Origin: Prolixibacteraceae bacterium
GTDB taxonomy: Bacteria; Bacteroidota; Bacteroidia; Bacteroidales; Prolixibacteraceae
DNA length: 64,000 nt
Assembly: GCA_028282705.1 (NCBI GenBank)
Contig: JANQHI010000065.1
Coordinates: 29,819-93,818, forward strand
Reading direction: 5' to 3'
Shown here: piece after piece, positions 17,775 to 27,963 of the stretch
Layout of the letters: every line of letters starts with the position of its first letter
How positions within the stretch are numbered: the first letter of the stretch is position 1
Notes under the pieces: model-generated
The model's database searches: none
The model's input: only the letters and a program-made list of their open reading frames with translations
Told to the model about the DNA's origin: nothing
Position numbers and translations under genes: made by a program

Positions 17775-19013
17775 ATGCAGATGAGATTTGAAGACTTTGA
17801 TATAAGTGATGAATTGCTTGATGCAATTTATTATATGGGGTTTGAAGAAGCAACACCCATACAGGAACAGGCTATACCTGCCATTTTAGATGGTAGTGAC
17901 CTTATTGCCTGTGCCCAGACTGGGACAGGTAAAACAGCAGCCTTCTTGCTTCCTGTATTGGAGTTTTTACATAACAACCACAGCAATGAAACAAATACCC
18001 TGATTATTGTACCTACCAGGGAGTTGGCTATTCAAATTGACCAGCAAATACAGGGGTTGGCTTACCCATTGAATATTACATCAATCCCTATTTATGGAGG
18101 CGGGGATGGAGATGACTGGGGGCAACAAAAAATTGCATTAACCAAAGGGGCTGATATTATTGTTGCCACACCTGGAAAACTGATTGCACACCTTAACATG
18201 GGATATGTTAAATTTGATAAAGTAGAACATCTGATCCTTGATGAAGCAGACAGGATGTTGGATATTGGTTTTCATGATGACATTTTAAAAATCCTTTCAT
18301 ACCTTCCAAAAGAAAGGCAGAACCTGATGTTCAGTGCTACCATGCCTCCAAAAATAAGGACATTTGCCTCCAAAATACTGAATGATCCTGTTGAAATAAA
18401 CATCTCCATCTCAAAGCCAGCTGAAGGGGTACTACAAGCTGCCTACCTGGTATATGACAGCCAGAAAGTAAGCTTGATAAATAGCCTAATTGCGGACAAA
18501 GCTGATTATGACAGCATCCTGATTTTTTCTTCAACCAAAAAAAAGGTAGCTGAAATTGTCCACTCATTAAAAAAGAACAAGTATAGTGTTGATGGTATTT
18601 CTTCTGACCTGGAGCAAACCAAGCGCGAAGAAGTGTTGCTAAAATTCCGTTCAAGGCAAACCAGGATAATAGTTGCTACTGATGTGCTTAGCCGTGGTAT
18701 TGACATCAAGGATATCAACCTTATCATCAATTTTGATGTGCCCCAGGATGCTGAAGACTATGTACACAGGGTAGGCAGGACTGCACGTGCTGATTCAACT
18801 GGTGTAGCCCTAACTTTTGTAAACCAGGATGATATGTTCAAGTTCCATAGGATTGAACAACTGATTGGCAGGGAAGTAATGAAAATCCACCTTCCAGAAA
18901 GCATTGGTGAAGGTCCTGAATGGAAAATATCTGCCAGGAGAACTTCCAGGAAACCCAAAAAAAATTATAGGAAAAAGAAATACCCCCAGAAAAAGAAAAA
19001 ATACAGGAAATAA
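17775..19013 (+). CDS. DEAD-box ATP-dependent RNA helicase
   Basis: AQTGTGKTAAF, PTRELA, DEAD, SAT, HRVGRTAR; basic C-terminus. Confidence 0.96.
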   Translation: MQMRFEDFDISDELLDAIYYMGFEEATPIQEQAIPAILDGSDLIACAQTGTGKTAAFLLPVLEFLHNNHSNETNTLIIVPTRELAIQIDQQIQGLAYPLNITSIPIYGGGDGDDWGQQKIALTKGADIIVATPGKLIAHLNMGYVKFDKVEHLILDEADRMLDIGFHDDILKILSYLPKERQNLMFSATMPPKIRTFASKILNDPVEINISISKPAEGVLQAAYLVYDSQKVSLINSLIADKADYDSILIFSSTKKKVAEIVHSLKKNKYSVDGISSDLEQTKREEVLLKFRSRQTRIIVATDVLSRGIDIKDINLIINFDVPQDAEDYVHRVGRTARADSTGVALTFVNQDDMFKFHRIEQLIGREVMKIHLPESIGEGPEWKISARRTSRKPKKNYRKKKYPQKKKKYRK

Positions 19014-19142
19014 AGATTTCTTTATCATCGCAATAAATAACATATCTAAACTAATTATCATTCCTAGTGATAAAATTTGTGCAAACCTTATTCTTTTTTC
19101 TTTCTACTTTTTTACCCTATTTTTGCCCCATAAATTAGAAGT

Positions 19143-20321
19143 ATGCAAAGAGTAGTTATAGGGCTTTCAGGAGGAGTAGATTCAAGTGTTGCAGCATACC
19201 TACTAAAAAAACAGGGGTATGATGTGGTTGCACTTTTTATGGTAAACTGGCATGAAAGGGTTGGTGCCATAACCAGTGAATGTACCTGGGAGGAGGATGC
19301 CCTGATCGCTAAAATGGTAGCAAAAAAACTGGATATCCCATTCCACATTGTTGACCTCAGCAAAGACTACAAAAAAAGGGTGGTTGATTATATGTTCAAA
19401 GAATACCAGGCAGGGCGCACCCCAAACCCTGATGTACTTTGTAACAGGGAAATAAAATTTGATATTTTCCTGGAAGAAGCATTAAAATTTGATGCTGATT
19501 TTGTTGCCACTGGGCATTATTGCCAAAAAGGTGAAATCATGGTAAATGGTGAAAAAAAGTTTAAGCTATTGGCAGGAAAAGACACCAACAAAGACCAAAG
19601 CTACTTTTTATGCCAGCTTAACCAGCAACAACTTGCTAAAACAGAGTTCCCTATTGGGCAACTGCTAAAACCTGAAGTGAGGGAAATAGCCAGGGAACAA
19701 AACCTGCCTACTGCTGAAAGAAAAGACTCTCAGGGCATTTGTTTTGTTGGTAAAGTAGACCTTCCCACTTTCTTGCAACAGCAACTTGAAGTTAAAAAAG
19801 GCAATGTGATTGAAATACCTGCAAAATTTATGGTAAAGAAAAAACAGGTTTCTTTTTCTAAAGATAATTTCAATAAATTGTGTTTTGCATACCCTTATAA
19901 ACCCTGGAATGGAGAAGTAATTGGGGAACATGAAGGAGCCCATTTTTATACTATTGGGCAAAGGAAAGGGCTAAACATTGGAGGATATAAAGAACCACTT
20001 TTTGTAATAGGCACTGATGTTAATAGGAATATTATTTATGTGGGCGAAGGGAAGCAGCACCCTGGCCTCTTCAGGAAAGGATTATTCATAGCCAATGAAG
20101 ATGTCCATTGGCTTAGAAATGACATGCAACTACCTATTAATGAGGAAAAAGAATTTGACGTAAGAATACGTTACAGGCAGCCTCTTGAAAAAGCAACCCT
20201 TTACCAAAAAGAAGAGGGGGTGTATATCCTTTTTGAGGATGAACAAAGAGGAGTTACCTCAGGGCAATTTGCAGCCTGGTATAAGGATGATGAATTAATA
20301 GGCTCTGGAGTAATTGCATAA
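19143..20321 (+). CDS. mnmA: tRNA 2-thiouridine(34) synthase MnmA
   Basis: GLSGGVDSSVAAYLL, GRTPNPDVLCNREIKF, GICFVGK, TIGQRKGL. Confidence 0.96.
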   Translation: MQRVVIGLSGGVDSSVAAYLLKKQGYDVVALFMVNWHERVGAITSECTWEEDALIAKMVAKKLDIPFHIVDLSKDYKKRVVDYMFKEYQAGRTPNPDVLCNREIKFDIFLEEALKFDADFVATGHYCQKGEIMVNGEKKFKLLAGKDTNKDQSYFLCQLNQQQLAKTEFPIGQLLKPEVREIAREQNLPTAERKDSQGICFVGKVDLPTFLQQQLEVKKGNVIEIPAKFMVKKKQVSFSKDNFNKLCFAYPYKPWNGEVIGEHEGAHFYTIGQRKGLNIGGYKEPLFVIGTDVNRNIIYVGEGKQHPGLFRKGLFIANEDVHWLRNDMQLPINEEKEFDVRIRYRQPLEKATLYQKEEGVYILFEDEQRGVTSGQFAAWYKDDELIGSGVIA

Positions 20322-20503
20322 TTAGGCACTATATTAATTTTTATTTATTTAAGAATTTCTTTCTATTTTAAGGTGAAATTAAAGATAATAGTACCAGTTA
20401 TTTATGGAAATTACAATACAGAATTAGGGAAAAAGGCAAATAATAGGCAAATTGGATAAATTTTAAACAGTGTCTAACTATCTTAGCAAGTAAAATTTAG
20501 TGT

Positions 20504-21385
20504 ATGATAAAATCAATGACCGGGTTCGGAAAATCTGAATTTGAACTCAACAATAAAAAGTTTACCCTCGAGATTAAATCACTGAACAGCAAACAAATTG
20601 ACATTAATACCAGGATACCTGTATTATACAGGGAGAAAGATATTGAGATCAGGAAAGAACTTTCAGAAGTATTAATAAGGGGGAAAGTTGATTTTACCAT
20701 CTTTGTTGAGAACCTTGGGGAAGTGAGTACTGCAAAAATCAATGAGCCTATATTAAAGAATTATTTCAGCCATTTAAGTTCAATCAGCAAAGAGCTGGAT
20801 GTGCCTGTAAATGAAGCAACCTTACATGCTGCCATGCGCCTCCCTGATATTGTGAAAGTTGAATATGAAACCCTGGATGAGGATGAATGGAACTGCATCC
20901 TTTCAAATATAAGGAAAGCCCTGAAAGACCTGGACAATTTCCGTGTGCAGGAAGGCACAGCATTAAAAGCTGATATTTGCTCAAACATATCAACAATCCA
21001 GGGAATACTTGTTGAAATTGAACCCTTTGAAGGGAAAAGGATTGAAACCATAAAAAACAGGATCACTGAGAACCTGGAATCCCTCAAACTCAATGGAAAT
21101 GGGGGTGTTGATGAAAACAGGTTGGAGCAGGAGCTCCTTTTCTACCTTGAAAAGCTGGATATAAATGAAGAAAAAGTGCGCCTTGCCAACCATTGCTCCT
21201 TTTTTCTTGACACAGTTAAACTGGATATCCCTGTTGGGAAAAAACTAGGTTTTATTTCACAGGAAATAGGCAGGGAAATAAATACCATTGGGTCAAAAGC
21301 CAATGATGGTGATATACAGAGGATCGTGGTTCAAATGAAAGACCATTTAGAAAGGGTTAAAGAACAACTATTGAATGTATTATAA
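20504..21385 (+). CDS. YicC/YloC-family endoribonuclease
   Basis: MIKSMTGFGKSEFE...SLNSKQIDI; C-terminal QEIGREINTIGSKAND. Confidence 0.94.
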   Translation: MIKSMTGFGKSEFELNNKKFTLEIKSLNSKQIDINTRIPVLYREKDIEIRKELSEVLIRGKVDFTIFVENLGEVSTAKINEPILKNYFSHLSSISKELDVPVNEATLHAAMRLPDIVKVEYETLDEDEWNCILSNIRKALKDLDNFRVQEGTALKADICSNISTIQGILVEIEPFEGKRIETIKNRITENLESLKLNGNGGVDENRLEQELLFYLEKLDINEEKVRLANHCSFFLDTVKLDIPVGKKLGFISQEIGREINTIGSKANDGDIQRIVVQMKDHLERVKEQLLNVL

Positions 21386-21457
21386 AAGGCTCTCCGTTGA
21401 TCTCCCTCCCAAGGAAGGGAGGATAAAAAGTAGAAGAATATTTTTATTATAAAGAAA

Positions 21458-22039
21458 GTGCAAGATACAAAACCAAAAGGCAAACTTATTATATTCTCAG
21501 CACCATCAGGGGCGGGAAAAACTACCATTGTACAGCATCTACTAAAACAAGGCTTTAACCTGGAATTCTCCATCTCTGCAACTTCCAGGGAAGCTAGGCA
21601 TACTGAGAGCCATGGGAAAGATTATTATTTCCTTTCTGAAAAAGAATTTAAAGAAAAGGTGGATACCAATGAATTCCTTGAATGGGAAGAGGTATATAAA
21701 GGCACCTGCTATGGCACCCTGAAAAGTGAAGTAGAAAGGATCAGGAAATTGGGAAAAAATGTTTTGTTTGATGTAGATGTTGTTGGAGGGTTAAACATTA
21801 AGAAATTTTATGGTGATGAAGCCTTGGCCATATTTGTCCAGCCACCTTCTATAGAAGAGTTAAAGGAAAGGCTTACAAAACGCTCAACAGAATCAGAAGA
21901 AAAGGTTGCCATGAGGGTTGCTAAAGCAGAAAAGGAACTTGGCTATGCCCCACGATTTGATGTGGTTATTATCAATGATGAATTGCCCCAGGCATTCAAA
22001 GATGCAGAAAAAATTGTCAGTGAATTTTTAAACCAATAA
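21458..22039 (+). CDS. gmk: Guanylate kinase (GTG start)
   Basis: IIFSAPSGAGKTTIVQ, FSISATSREAR, KDYYFLSEKEF. Confidence 0.94.
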   Translation: MQDTKPKGKLIIFSAPSGAGKTTIVQHLLKQGFNLEFSISATSREARHTESHGKDYYFLSEKEFKEKVDTNEFLEWEEVYKGTCYGTLKSEVERIRKLGKNVLFDVDVVGGLNIKKFYGDEALAIFVQPPSIEELKERLTKRSTESEEKVAMRVAKAEKELGYAPRFDVVIINDELPQAFKDAEKIVSEFLNQ

Positions 22040-22042
22040 TCA

Positions 22043-22666
22043 ATGAGTGGTTTGGTGTCAAATATGATCCACCCTGGAAGTGATGTCCAACTAAAAATTG
22101 GGTTGTATTTTGGTACATTCAACCCTATCCATATTGGGCATATGGCCATTGCTAATTACATGGTTGAGTTTACTGATATTGACCAGTTATGGTTTGTAGT
22201 GTCCCCACAAAACCCTCATAAAAAAAAGAACAACCTGCTTGATGATTACCATAGGCTTGAGCTGGCACACCTGGCAGTGGGTGAAGACCCACGTTTCCGG
22301 GTATCAAACATTGAATTTAGTTTAACAAAACCTTCTTATACAATCCATACCTTGGCATACCTTTCTGAACAGTTCCCAAGGCATAGTTTCTCTATTATTA
22401 TGGGAAGTGACAACCTGGAAACATTCCATAAATGGAAAAATGCAGAGGTCATCCTTCAGGATTATGGGTTGATTGTTTACCCACGCCCTGGCTTTGATCC
22501 TGAAAAGGTAAAAATTGAATCAGGCCATACATTAACTGATGCCCCTCTGATGGAAATTTCTTCCACCTTTATTCGCCAAGCCATTAAAGAAGGGAAAAAC
22601 ATTTCCCATTTTCTTCCACCCAGGGTTTATGAATACATAGATGAAATGAACTTCTATAAAAAATAG
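22043..22666 (+). CDS. nadD: Nicotinate-nucleotide adenylyltransferase
   Basis: GLYFGTFNPIHIGHMAIA, PQNPHK, ISSTFIRQAI; N-terminus may start downstream of 22043. Confidence 0.92.
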   Translation: MSGLVSNMIHPGSDVQLKIGLYFGTFNPIHIGHMAIANYMVEFTDIDQLWFVVSPQNPHKKKNNLLDDYHRLELAHLAVGEDPRFRVSNIEFSLTKPSYTIHTLAYLSEQFPRHSFSIIMGSDNLETFHKWKNAEVILQDYGLIVYPRPGFDPEKVKIESGHTLTDAPLMEISSTFIRQAIKEGKNISHFLPPRVYEYIDEMNFYKK

Positions 22667-22705
22667 TTATTTAGGTCTTTACTTTTCATATTGGAAATAT
22701 TGATT

Positions 22706-24739
22706 ATGATAAAAAGATACTGCTTGATCCTTCTCTTCTTGTCTTGCTTGAATTTGCCAGGGGTGTATGCACAACAACCCAAAAACATCCATTTTTTTAA
22801 CGTTAAAAAGCCCATTAAAATTGATGGTATTTTTGAACCTACCACATGGGCCGGGGCTGACAGTGCTGTAAACTTTACCCAAATGGAACCCACCCCAGGC
22901 GACCCATCTACTGAAAGGACAGTTGCCTATATTGGCTATGATGATAAAAACATTTATGCCATTTTTCAATGTTTTCAAACTTTTCCCATAAGTGGGGAAA
23001 ACCAAAGCAGAGATGACCTTAATAAAAGTGATGACCTGGTGGCTGTTATATTGGACACCTATAAAGATGACAGGAGTGGCTATTCTTTTATTACCAACCC
23101 ATTAGGAACACAACATGATACAAGGATAAATGATGATGGGAGGAACATGGATGACAATTGGGATGCAGAATGGGAATGTGAGTCAAAAGTTTATGATTGG
23201 GGTTGGTGTGCTGAATTTAAAATCCCATTTAAAAGCTTAAAATACAAAAAAGGGCTCAACATATGGGGTATTAATTTTGCAAGAGCAATCAGCTCAAACC
23301 TTGAAACAGTTTATTGGTCTGGCACACTGAGTGATGATTACAGGATATCACAGGGAGGGAAAGCCCTGGGGGTTGTTACCCCTGGCTCCAACATGAAGTT
23401 GTCAATTTTCCCATACATTTCCATTTTCAAAACAACTGGTAAAAGGGTAAGTGCTGATGTGGGTGGTGATATACAGTGGCAAGTTACTCCCAACATTTCT
23501 GTAAACTCAACCATCAACCCTGATTTTGCAACAGTGGAAGCTGACCAGCAAAAAATAAACCTCACAAGGTATGAATTAAGGTATCCTGAGAAACGCCTAT
23601 TCTTTCAAGAAGGAAATGATATGTATAGTACCAGGATAAAAACATTCTATTCAAGGAGGATACAGGATATTGACTTTGGGACACGTGCAAATGGGAAAAT
23701 AGGAAAAACCCAATTTAATATATTGAATGTTATCTCTCCTAGAATCTCAGACTCACCCACCTCTGTATTTACAGCTGCTAGATTTAAGTATGACTTTCTA
23801 AAATCATCAACCCTTGGACTGACATTGGTTGATAAAAGCTGGAATGATGGTTTCACAAGGTCTGTAAGCCTTGATTATTTAATGAACCTGGGCAAAACCT
23901 GGAAACTAACTGGGCAGTTTGTAGGGAGTGCTCCTGGTAATTTTTGGAACCATAGTGCATTTTTTGTGCGCTTTGCACGTGAAAATAATATCTACCATTA
24001 CCATGTAAGGTATACTGAACTAGGAGAGAATTTCAGAGATAATGTAGACCAAACTGGTTTTATAACTGATGATGACAGAAGGGAAGTTGACAGTGATGTA
24101 ACCTACAAATTCTGGTTAAAAAACAACACTTTTGAATATATCCATTTGAAAAGTAAAAATAATATTTTCTGGAGCAGGAATGGCACATTAAGGAGCTGGT
24201 ATGTAACCCAGTCTGCCAACTTCTATTTTAAAAACAATTTTAATATTGAATATGCCTATAATGATGAGTATAAGTTGTATGAAAAAGATTTTTACAACCA
24301 CAAGCATATTTTTTCATTGGGGTATAATACTGAAAGCTGGAGCCATGCACAGGTTAGTTACACCACAGGAAGGAACTTTGACAGGGATTTCTCCCTTATT
24401 TCATTTGGAGGAAGGGTAAAACTGTTCCAAAAACTTTCATTAAGTTATTCTGCCAATGTGTTGGATTTCAGCCCTGACCCTGATGATAATTCCACATTCA
24501 TCAATGTGCTTACCGCCAATTACAATTTTACAAAAGATTTATGGCTAAAAGTATTTACCCAAAATAACACTGTCAAAGAAAACACCTATTTTTATGGCCT
24601 ATTTGGTTGGCGATTCAAGCCTCCATTTGGTGCTCTTTATATTATTTATTCTCATGATGAATATTTAGAAAAAGCCAACACCCCTAACAGTAGCAGCCTT
24701 TTTCTGAAATTAACATATCCTATTTCAATTTTAAAATAA
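22706..24739 (+). CDS. DUF5916-like / carbohydrate-binding family 9-like outer membrane protein
   Basis: KIDGIFEPTTWAGADSAVNFTQMEPTPGDPSTERT domain followed by beta-barrel-like C-terminus. Confidence 0.8.
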   Translation: MIKRYCLILLFLSCLNLPGVYAQQPKNIHFFNVKKPIKIDGIFEPTTWAGADSAVNFTQMEPTPGDPSTERTVAYIGYDDKNIYAIFQCFQTFPISGENQSRDDLNKSDDLVAVILDTYKDDRSGYSFITNPLGTQHDTRINDDGRNMDDNWDAEWECESKVYDWGWCAEFKIPFKSLKYKKGLNIWGINFARAISSNLETVYWSGTLSDDYRISQGGKALGVVTPGSNMKLSIFPYISIFKTTGKRVSADVGGDIQWQVTPNISVNSTINPDFATVEADQQKINLTRYELRYPEKRLFFQEGNDMYSTRIKTFYSRRIQDIDFGTRANGKIGKTQFNILNVISPRISDSPTSVFTAARFKYDFLKSSTLGLTLVDKSWNDGFTRSVSLDYLMNLGKTWKLTGQFVGSAPGNFWNHSAFFVRFARENNIYHYHVRYTELGENFRDNVDQTGFITDDDRREVDSDVTYKFWLKNNTFEYIHLKSKNNIFWSRNGTLRSWYVTQSANFYFKNNFNIEYAYNDEYKLYEKDFYNHKHIFSLGYNTESWSHAQVSYTTGRNFDRDFSLISFGGRVKLFQKLSLSYSANVLDFSPDPDDNSTFINVLTANYNFTKDLWLKVFTQNNTVKENTYFYGLFGWRFKPPFGALYIIYSHDEYLEKANTPNSSSLFLKLTYPISILK

Positions 24740-24776
24740 TTAATGACTTGAGTTCTACTAAAATATTAAGCTCAAG

Positions 24777-25649
24777 TTAATAAGTTGTAGTCATATTGCT
24801 AACCACAGAGATTATAAAATCAGCCTTTCCTGAATTTTTATCTTCCAACTTCTTAATATCCTCCTGAGAAACAGTTGTGATAGTAACAATTTTCAACTCA
24901 GGATTTTGCTGTTTCAGGTACCAGTAAATACTCTCAAAATTATCAGAATGGTAGGCTCCATTGAAATGTAAAGCAACCTTGCCCTGTTGCCAATTTTTCA
25001 AAATAAAATGAGCCATAGTGGCATCTTTAATAGCCTGTGCTTTAGGAAAGTTGTTGTTTACATGGCTTTGCATACCACCTCCCATATTCAGCATGTTTTT
25101 ATAGCAATTTAATTCTGGATTATAAGCAACTGGCAAAGGAGGAAGCCACTTTTTTGCTTCTTCAGATAACTCAGTAAGCCCTTCAAACCCTTTGCTGCTA
25201 ACCAAAGAAGCATACCTCCTGGGAATATTTGAAGCCACAAAATGTAGCCCACTATCTTTGGCAAACTCAACCAAAGGCTTATAGTCTGTTTTATAATTAC
25301 CCCAAAGCCTTGCCTCAGCCTCAAAACGTTTTTGGGAAATCAAGCCAGTTAAATATTCATCCAAAATAACTTGGTTATCACTCTCAAACATTTCTGCCGC
25401 CAGAATGAGTTCCTTCCCTTTTTGGGCATAAAGCCTTTTGGTAACCTCAAGTTGCAGCCAATGTGAAATAGGGTTGTTGTGGTATTCCCCAAATAAAATG
25501 ATATCAGCCTCCTGGATTGAATCCATCATTTTACCAAACTTCACTGCTTTTCCATCCTCTTTGAATATCCTGTATGCTGGGTTTCCATTTTTAAATGAAA
25601 GCAGGGAGAAAGATGCCAGTAACAGGAATAGTAAAGTATGTTTCATCAT
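24777..25649 (-). CDS. ChaN-family (haem-binding uptake-like) protein
   Basis: ADIILFGEYHNNPISHWLQ...LAAEMFESDNQ...HFNGAYHSDNFESIYWYL. Confidence 0.85.
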   Translation of the reverse strand: MMKHTLLFLLLASFSLLSFKNGNPAYRIFKEDGKAVKFGKMMDSIQEADIILFGEYHNNPISHWLQLEVTKRLYAQKGKELILAAEMFESDNQVILDEYLTGLISQKRFEAEARLWGNYKTDYKPLVEFAKDSGLHFVASNIPRRYASLVSSKGFEGLTELSEEAKKWLPPLPVAYNPELNCYKNMLNMGGGMQSHVNNNFPKAQAIKDATMAHFILKNWQQGKVALHFNGAYHSDNFESIYWYLKQQNPELKIVTITTVSQEDIKKLEDKNSGKADFIISVVSNMTTTY

Positions 25650-25823
25650 AATAAACCAATTTTATATTTTATCCAATAGCAAAATACCTATTTATACTTG
25701 TATTATCAATTCCAACAAATAATGATTTTCAAAAGTTTGTTTACATCTGATTAAAAAAGGGGTTTACTTAAATGAGTTTAATTGAAAAGGAAATACTTAT
25801 ACCTTCTAGTTATTATTCCATGG

Positions 25824-25908
25824 CTAAAGCAACTTAGATGTGCTTTTATTTGACCCCGGGCTTAAGCCTGGGGTCAAATAATTATCCTGTATTCATGGAC
25901 TTTAGTCC
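25824..25908. repeat. Cluster of three adjacent hairpins, REP/BIME-like
   Basis: AAAGCA...TGCTTT; TATTTGACCCCGGGCTTAAGCCTGGGGTCAAATA; GGACTTTAGTCC. Confidence 0.5.
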
Positions 25909-26070
25909 TTAACTGTATCATTAAAATATTTTTCTTCATAAAGAAAAGCATCCATTTATTTTTCAGGAATCAAATATATCTGCACCTACATGAAACCCTA
26001 TAAATAGAACAATTCTAAAATAATCAAACTAACATATTTAAATACATATATTATTATATTTGTATAAGTT

Positions 26071-26200
26071 TTCCGAGCGGGTGCAGCTAAGTGGTAAGGC
26101 CATATGCAATCCTGCCAATGGGTTTGCTGGAAACAGTTAAGCCTCCCGATTTCCATCAATTGGTGGAATGACTTGGAAAGGAGACCATAAGGCATAAGTG
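26071..26200 (+). ncRNA. Probable Moco-family (MOCO RNA) riboswitch/leader upstream of mobB-moeA-moaA
   Basis: Conserved-looking elements CCGAGC...GGCC...GCCTCCCGAT-TTCCA/TGGAA stem-TGACTTGGAAAGGAG; sits in the leader of a Moco operon. Confidence 0.65.
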
Positions 26201-26233
26201 TCCTCTTTCCAATTAATTGAAAGGGGATTTTTT

Positions 26234-26773
26234 ATGGGGAAATATAGGAATATCCTATTGGTTTCAGGTGGGCAAAGGAATGTTGGTAAAACAACTTTTA
26301 TTTGCCAGGTAATTCCTTCTGTTAAGGAAAGTGGGGTTACAGCAGTAAAAATCACTCCCCATTTCCATGAAGTAACACCAGGGCTACAACCCATTGCTGA
26401 ATCTGAAAGTTGGTGTTTATTTAAGGAAACCAATACCTCACAAGAAAAAGATACCTCCCTCTATTTGCAGGCTGGAGCCAAAAACAGCTTTTTTTTGCAA
26501 ACAAAAAAAGAATACATCCATGAAGCATTTCTTGAACTTTATAAATACCTCCCTAATGAAATACCTGTTATTATTGAATCAGCAGGATTAGTTGATTTGA
26601 TAAAACCGGGATTGTTTGTAGTTATCCTACCTGATGGCAAATGCCTGAAAAAAGAAATTGAAAACAAGCTGATGGTGGCTGACCTAATTGTTATTTCTGA
26701 TGGGAAAAAGTTCTATCCTGAACCAGCAAGGGTTGTATTTGAAAATGGTTGGACATTAAAAACAAGGCTATGA
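26234..26773 (+). CDS. MobB-type molybdopterin-guanine dinucleotide P-loop protein
   Basis: ILLVSGGQRNVGKTTFICQVI; first gene of the Moco operon; ATG at 26234 preceded by GAAAGGGGA. Confidence 0.7.
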   Translation: MGKYRNILLVSGGQRNVGKTTFICQVIPSVKESGVTAVKITPHFHEVTPGLQPIAESESWCLFKETNTSQEKDTSLYLQAGAKNSFFLQTKKEYIHEAFLELYKYLPNEIPVIIESAGLVDLIKPGLFVVILPDGKCLKKEIENKLMVADLIVISDGKKFYPEPARVVFENGWTLKTRL

Positions 26774-27963
26774 TCAGTTTAGCTGAAGCACTAGAAATTG
26801 CAGGAAAACATACCCATATACTGGGAACTGAAAAGATTCCTTATCAGGAATCACTGGGATATGTGTTGGCACAAGATGTTTATTCAGATGTAGATATGCC
26901 TTCCTTTAACAAATCAGCTATGGATGGGTATGCTTGTAGGAAGGAAGACCTTGGGCAACCACTTGAAGTAATTGAAATGATCCCTGCAGGGCAACCTCCT
27001 ACTTTGCCTGTTAGGAAAGGGCAATGCTCCAAAATAATGACTGGGGCAGAAGTTCCCTCAGGAGCTGATACTGTAATTATGGTTGAGTACACCAAGGAAA
27101 TAGATGGAAATAAAATCTTGTTTACAGGTTCAAAAACTTCTACCAATATCTGCCTGGCTGGTGAAGACTTGCAACAGGGAACCCATGTACTGAAAAACGG
27201 TACATTCCTGAAACCTCAACACATTGCCATGCTGGCTGCTGTGGGAACTACCCAACCTGAGGTTTACAAAAAACCTTCTTTGGGGGTTATCTCAACAGGC
27301 TCTGAACTGGTTGAAGCCCATGATAAACCAGGTAAAGCAAAAATCAGGAATAGTAATGGGCCACAAATAGTTGCACAGGCAAAAGCACTTGGGTTAGAAA
27401 CCTATTATTATGGGATTGCACCAGACAAAAAGGAAGAAACCCTGGAGTTTATTTATAAGTCAGCCTCAGAGAATGATATCACCATTATTTCTGGAGGGGT
27501 TTCAGTGGGTGATTTTGATTTTGTGCCTTGGGCAATACAAAAAGCTGGGTTTCATGTCCATTTTAACAAAATAGCTGTAAAGCCTGGCATGCATACCACC
27601 TTTGCTACAAAAAAAGATGTGGTATTAGGAAAAACGTCCTATATTATTGGGTTGCCTGGTAACCCCGTTTCTTCTTTTATCCAGTTTGAAATCTTCACCA
27701 AAGAAATCATTTTCAAATTAATGGGAGCTAAACAAAACAAGATAATCATCCCTTTAAAAATGAGTGAAGGTTTCTCACGGGAAAAAACTACCAGGGAAGA
27801 ATTGATCCCCATTATATTGACCCCTGAAAACAAAGTGGAATGTGTACCCTATCATGGGTCTGCACACATCCATGCATACCATGAGGCATATGGGGTTATC
27901 TCCATAGCAATGGGCAAAAGTGAAATAAAAAAAGGGGAGGTTGTCTATGTTAGACCACTTTAG
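26770..27963 (+). CDS. moeA: Molybdopterin molybdenumtransferase MoeA
   Basis: FNKSAMDGYACRKED, GAEVPSGADTVIMVE, ISTGSELVE, GLPGNPVSS. Confidence 0.94.
   Translation: MISLAEALEIAGKHTHILGTEKIPYQESLGYVLAQDVYSDVDMPSFNKSAMDGYACRKEDLGQPLEVIEMIPAGQPPTLPVRKGQCSKIMTGAEVPSGADTVIMVEYTKEIDGNKILFTGSKTSTNICLAGEDLQQGTHVLKNGTFLKPQHIAMLAAVGTTQPEVYKKPSLGVISTGSELVEAHDKPGKAKIRNSNGPQIVAQAKALGLETYYYGIAPDKKEETLEFIYKSASENDITIISGGVSVGDFDFVPWAIQKAGFHVHFNKIAVKPGMHTTFATKKDVVLGKTSYIIGLPGNPVSSFIQFEIFTKEIIFKLMGAKQNKIIIPLKMSEGFSREKTTREELIPIILTPENKVECVPYHGSAHIHAYHEAYGVISIAMGKSEIKKGEVVYVRPL

Noticed and set aside
21386-21440. CTCCCTCCCAAGGAAGGGAGG hairpin between yicC and gmk
   Set aside because: Imperfect, and only one copy noticed; could be a dispersed repeat or weak attenuator but not supportable here.
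26071-26110. tRNA-like D-arm string GGTGCAGCTAAGTGGTAAGGC
   Set aside because: No anticodon stem, T-arm or acceptor closure around it; better explained as part of the Moco-type leader.
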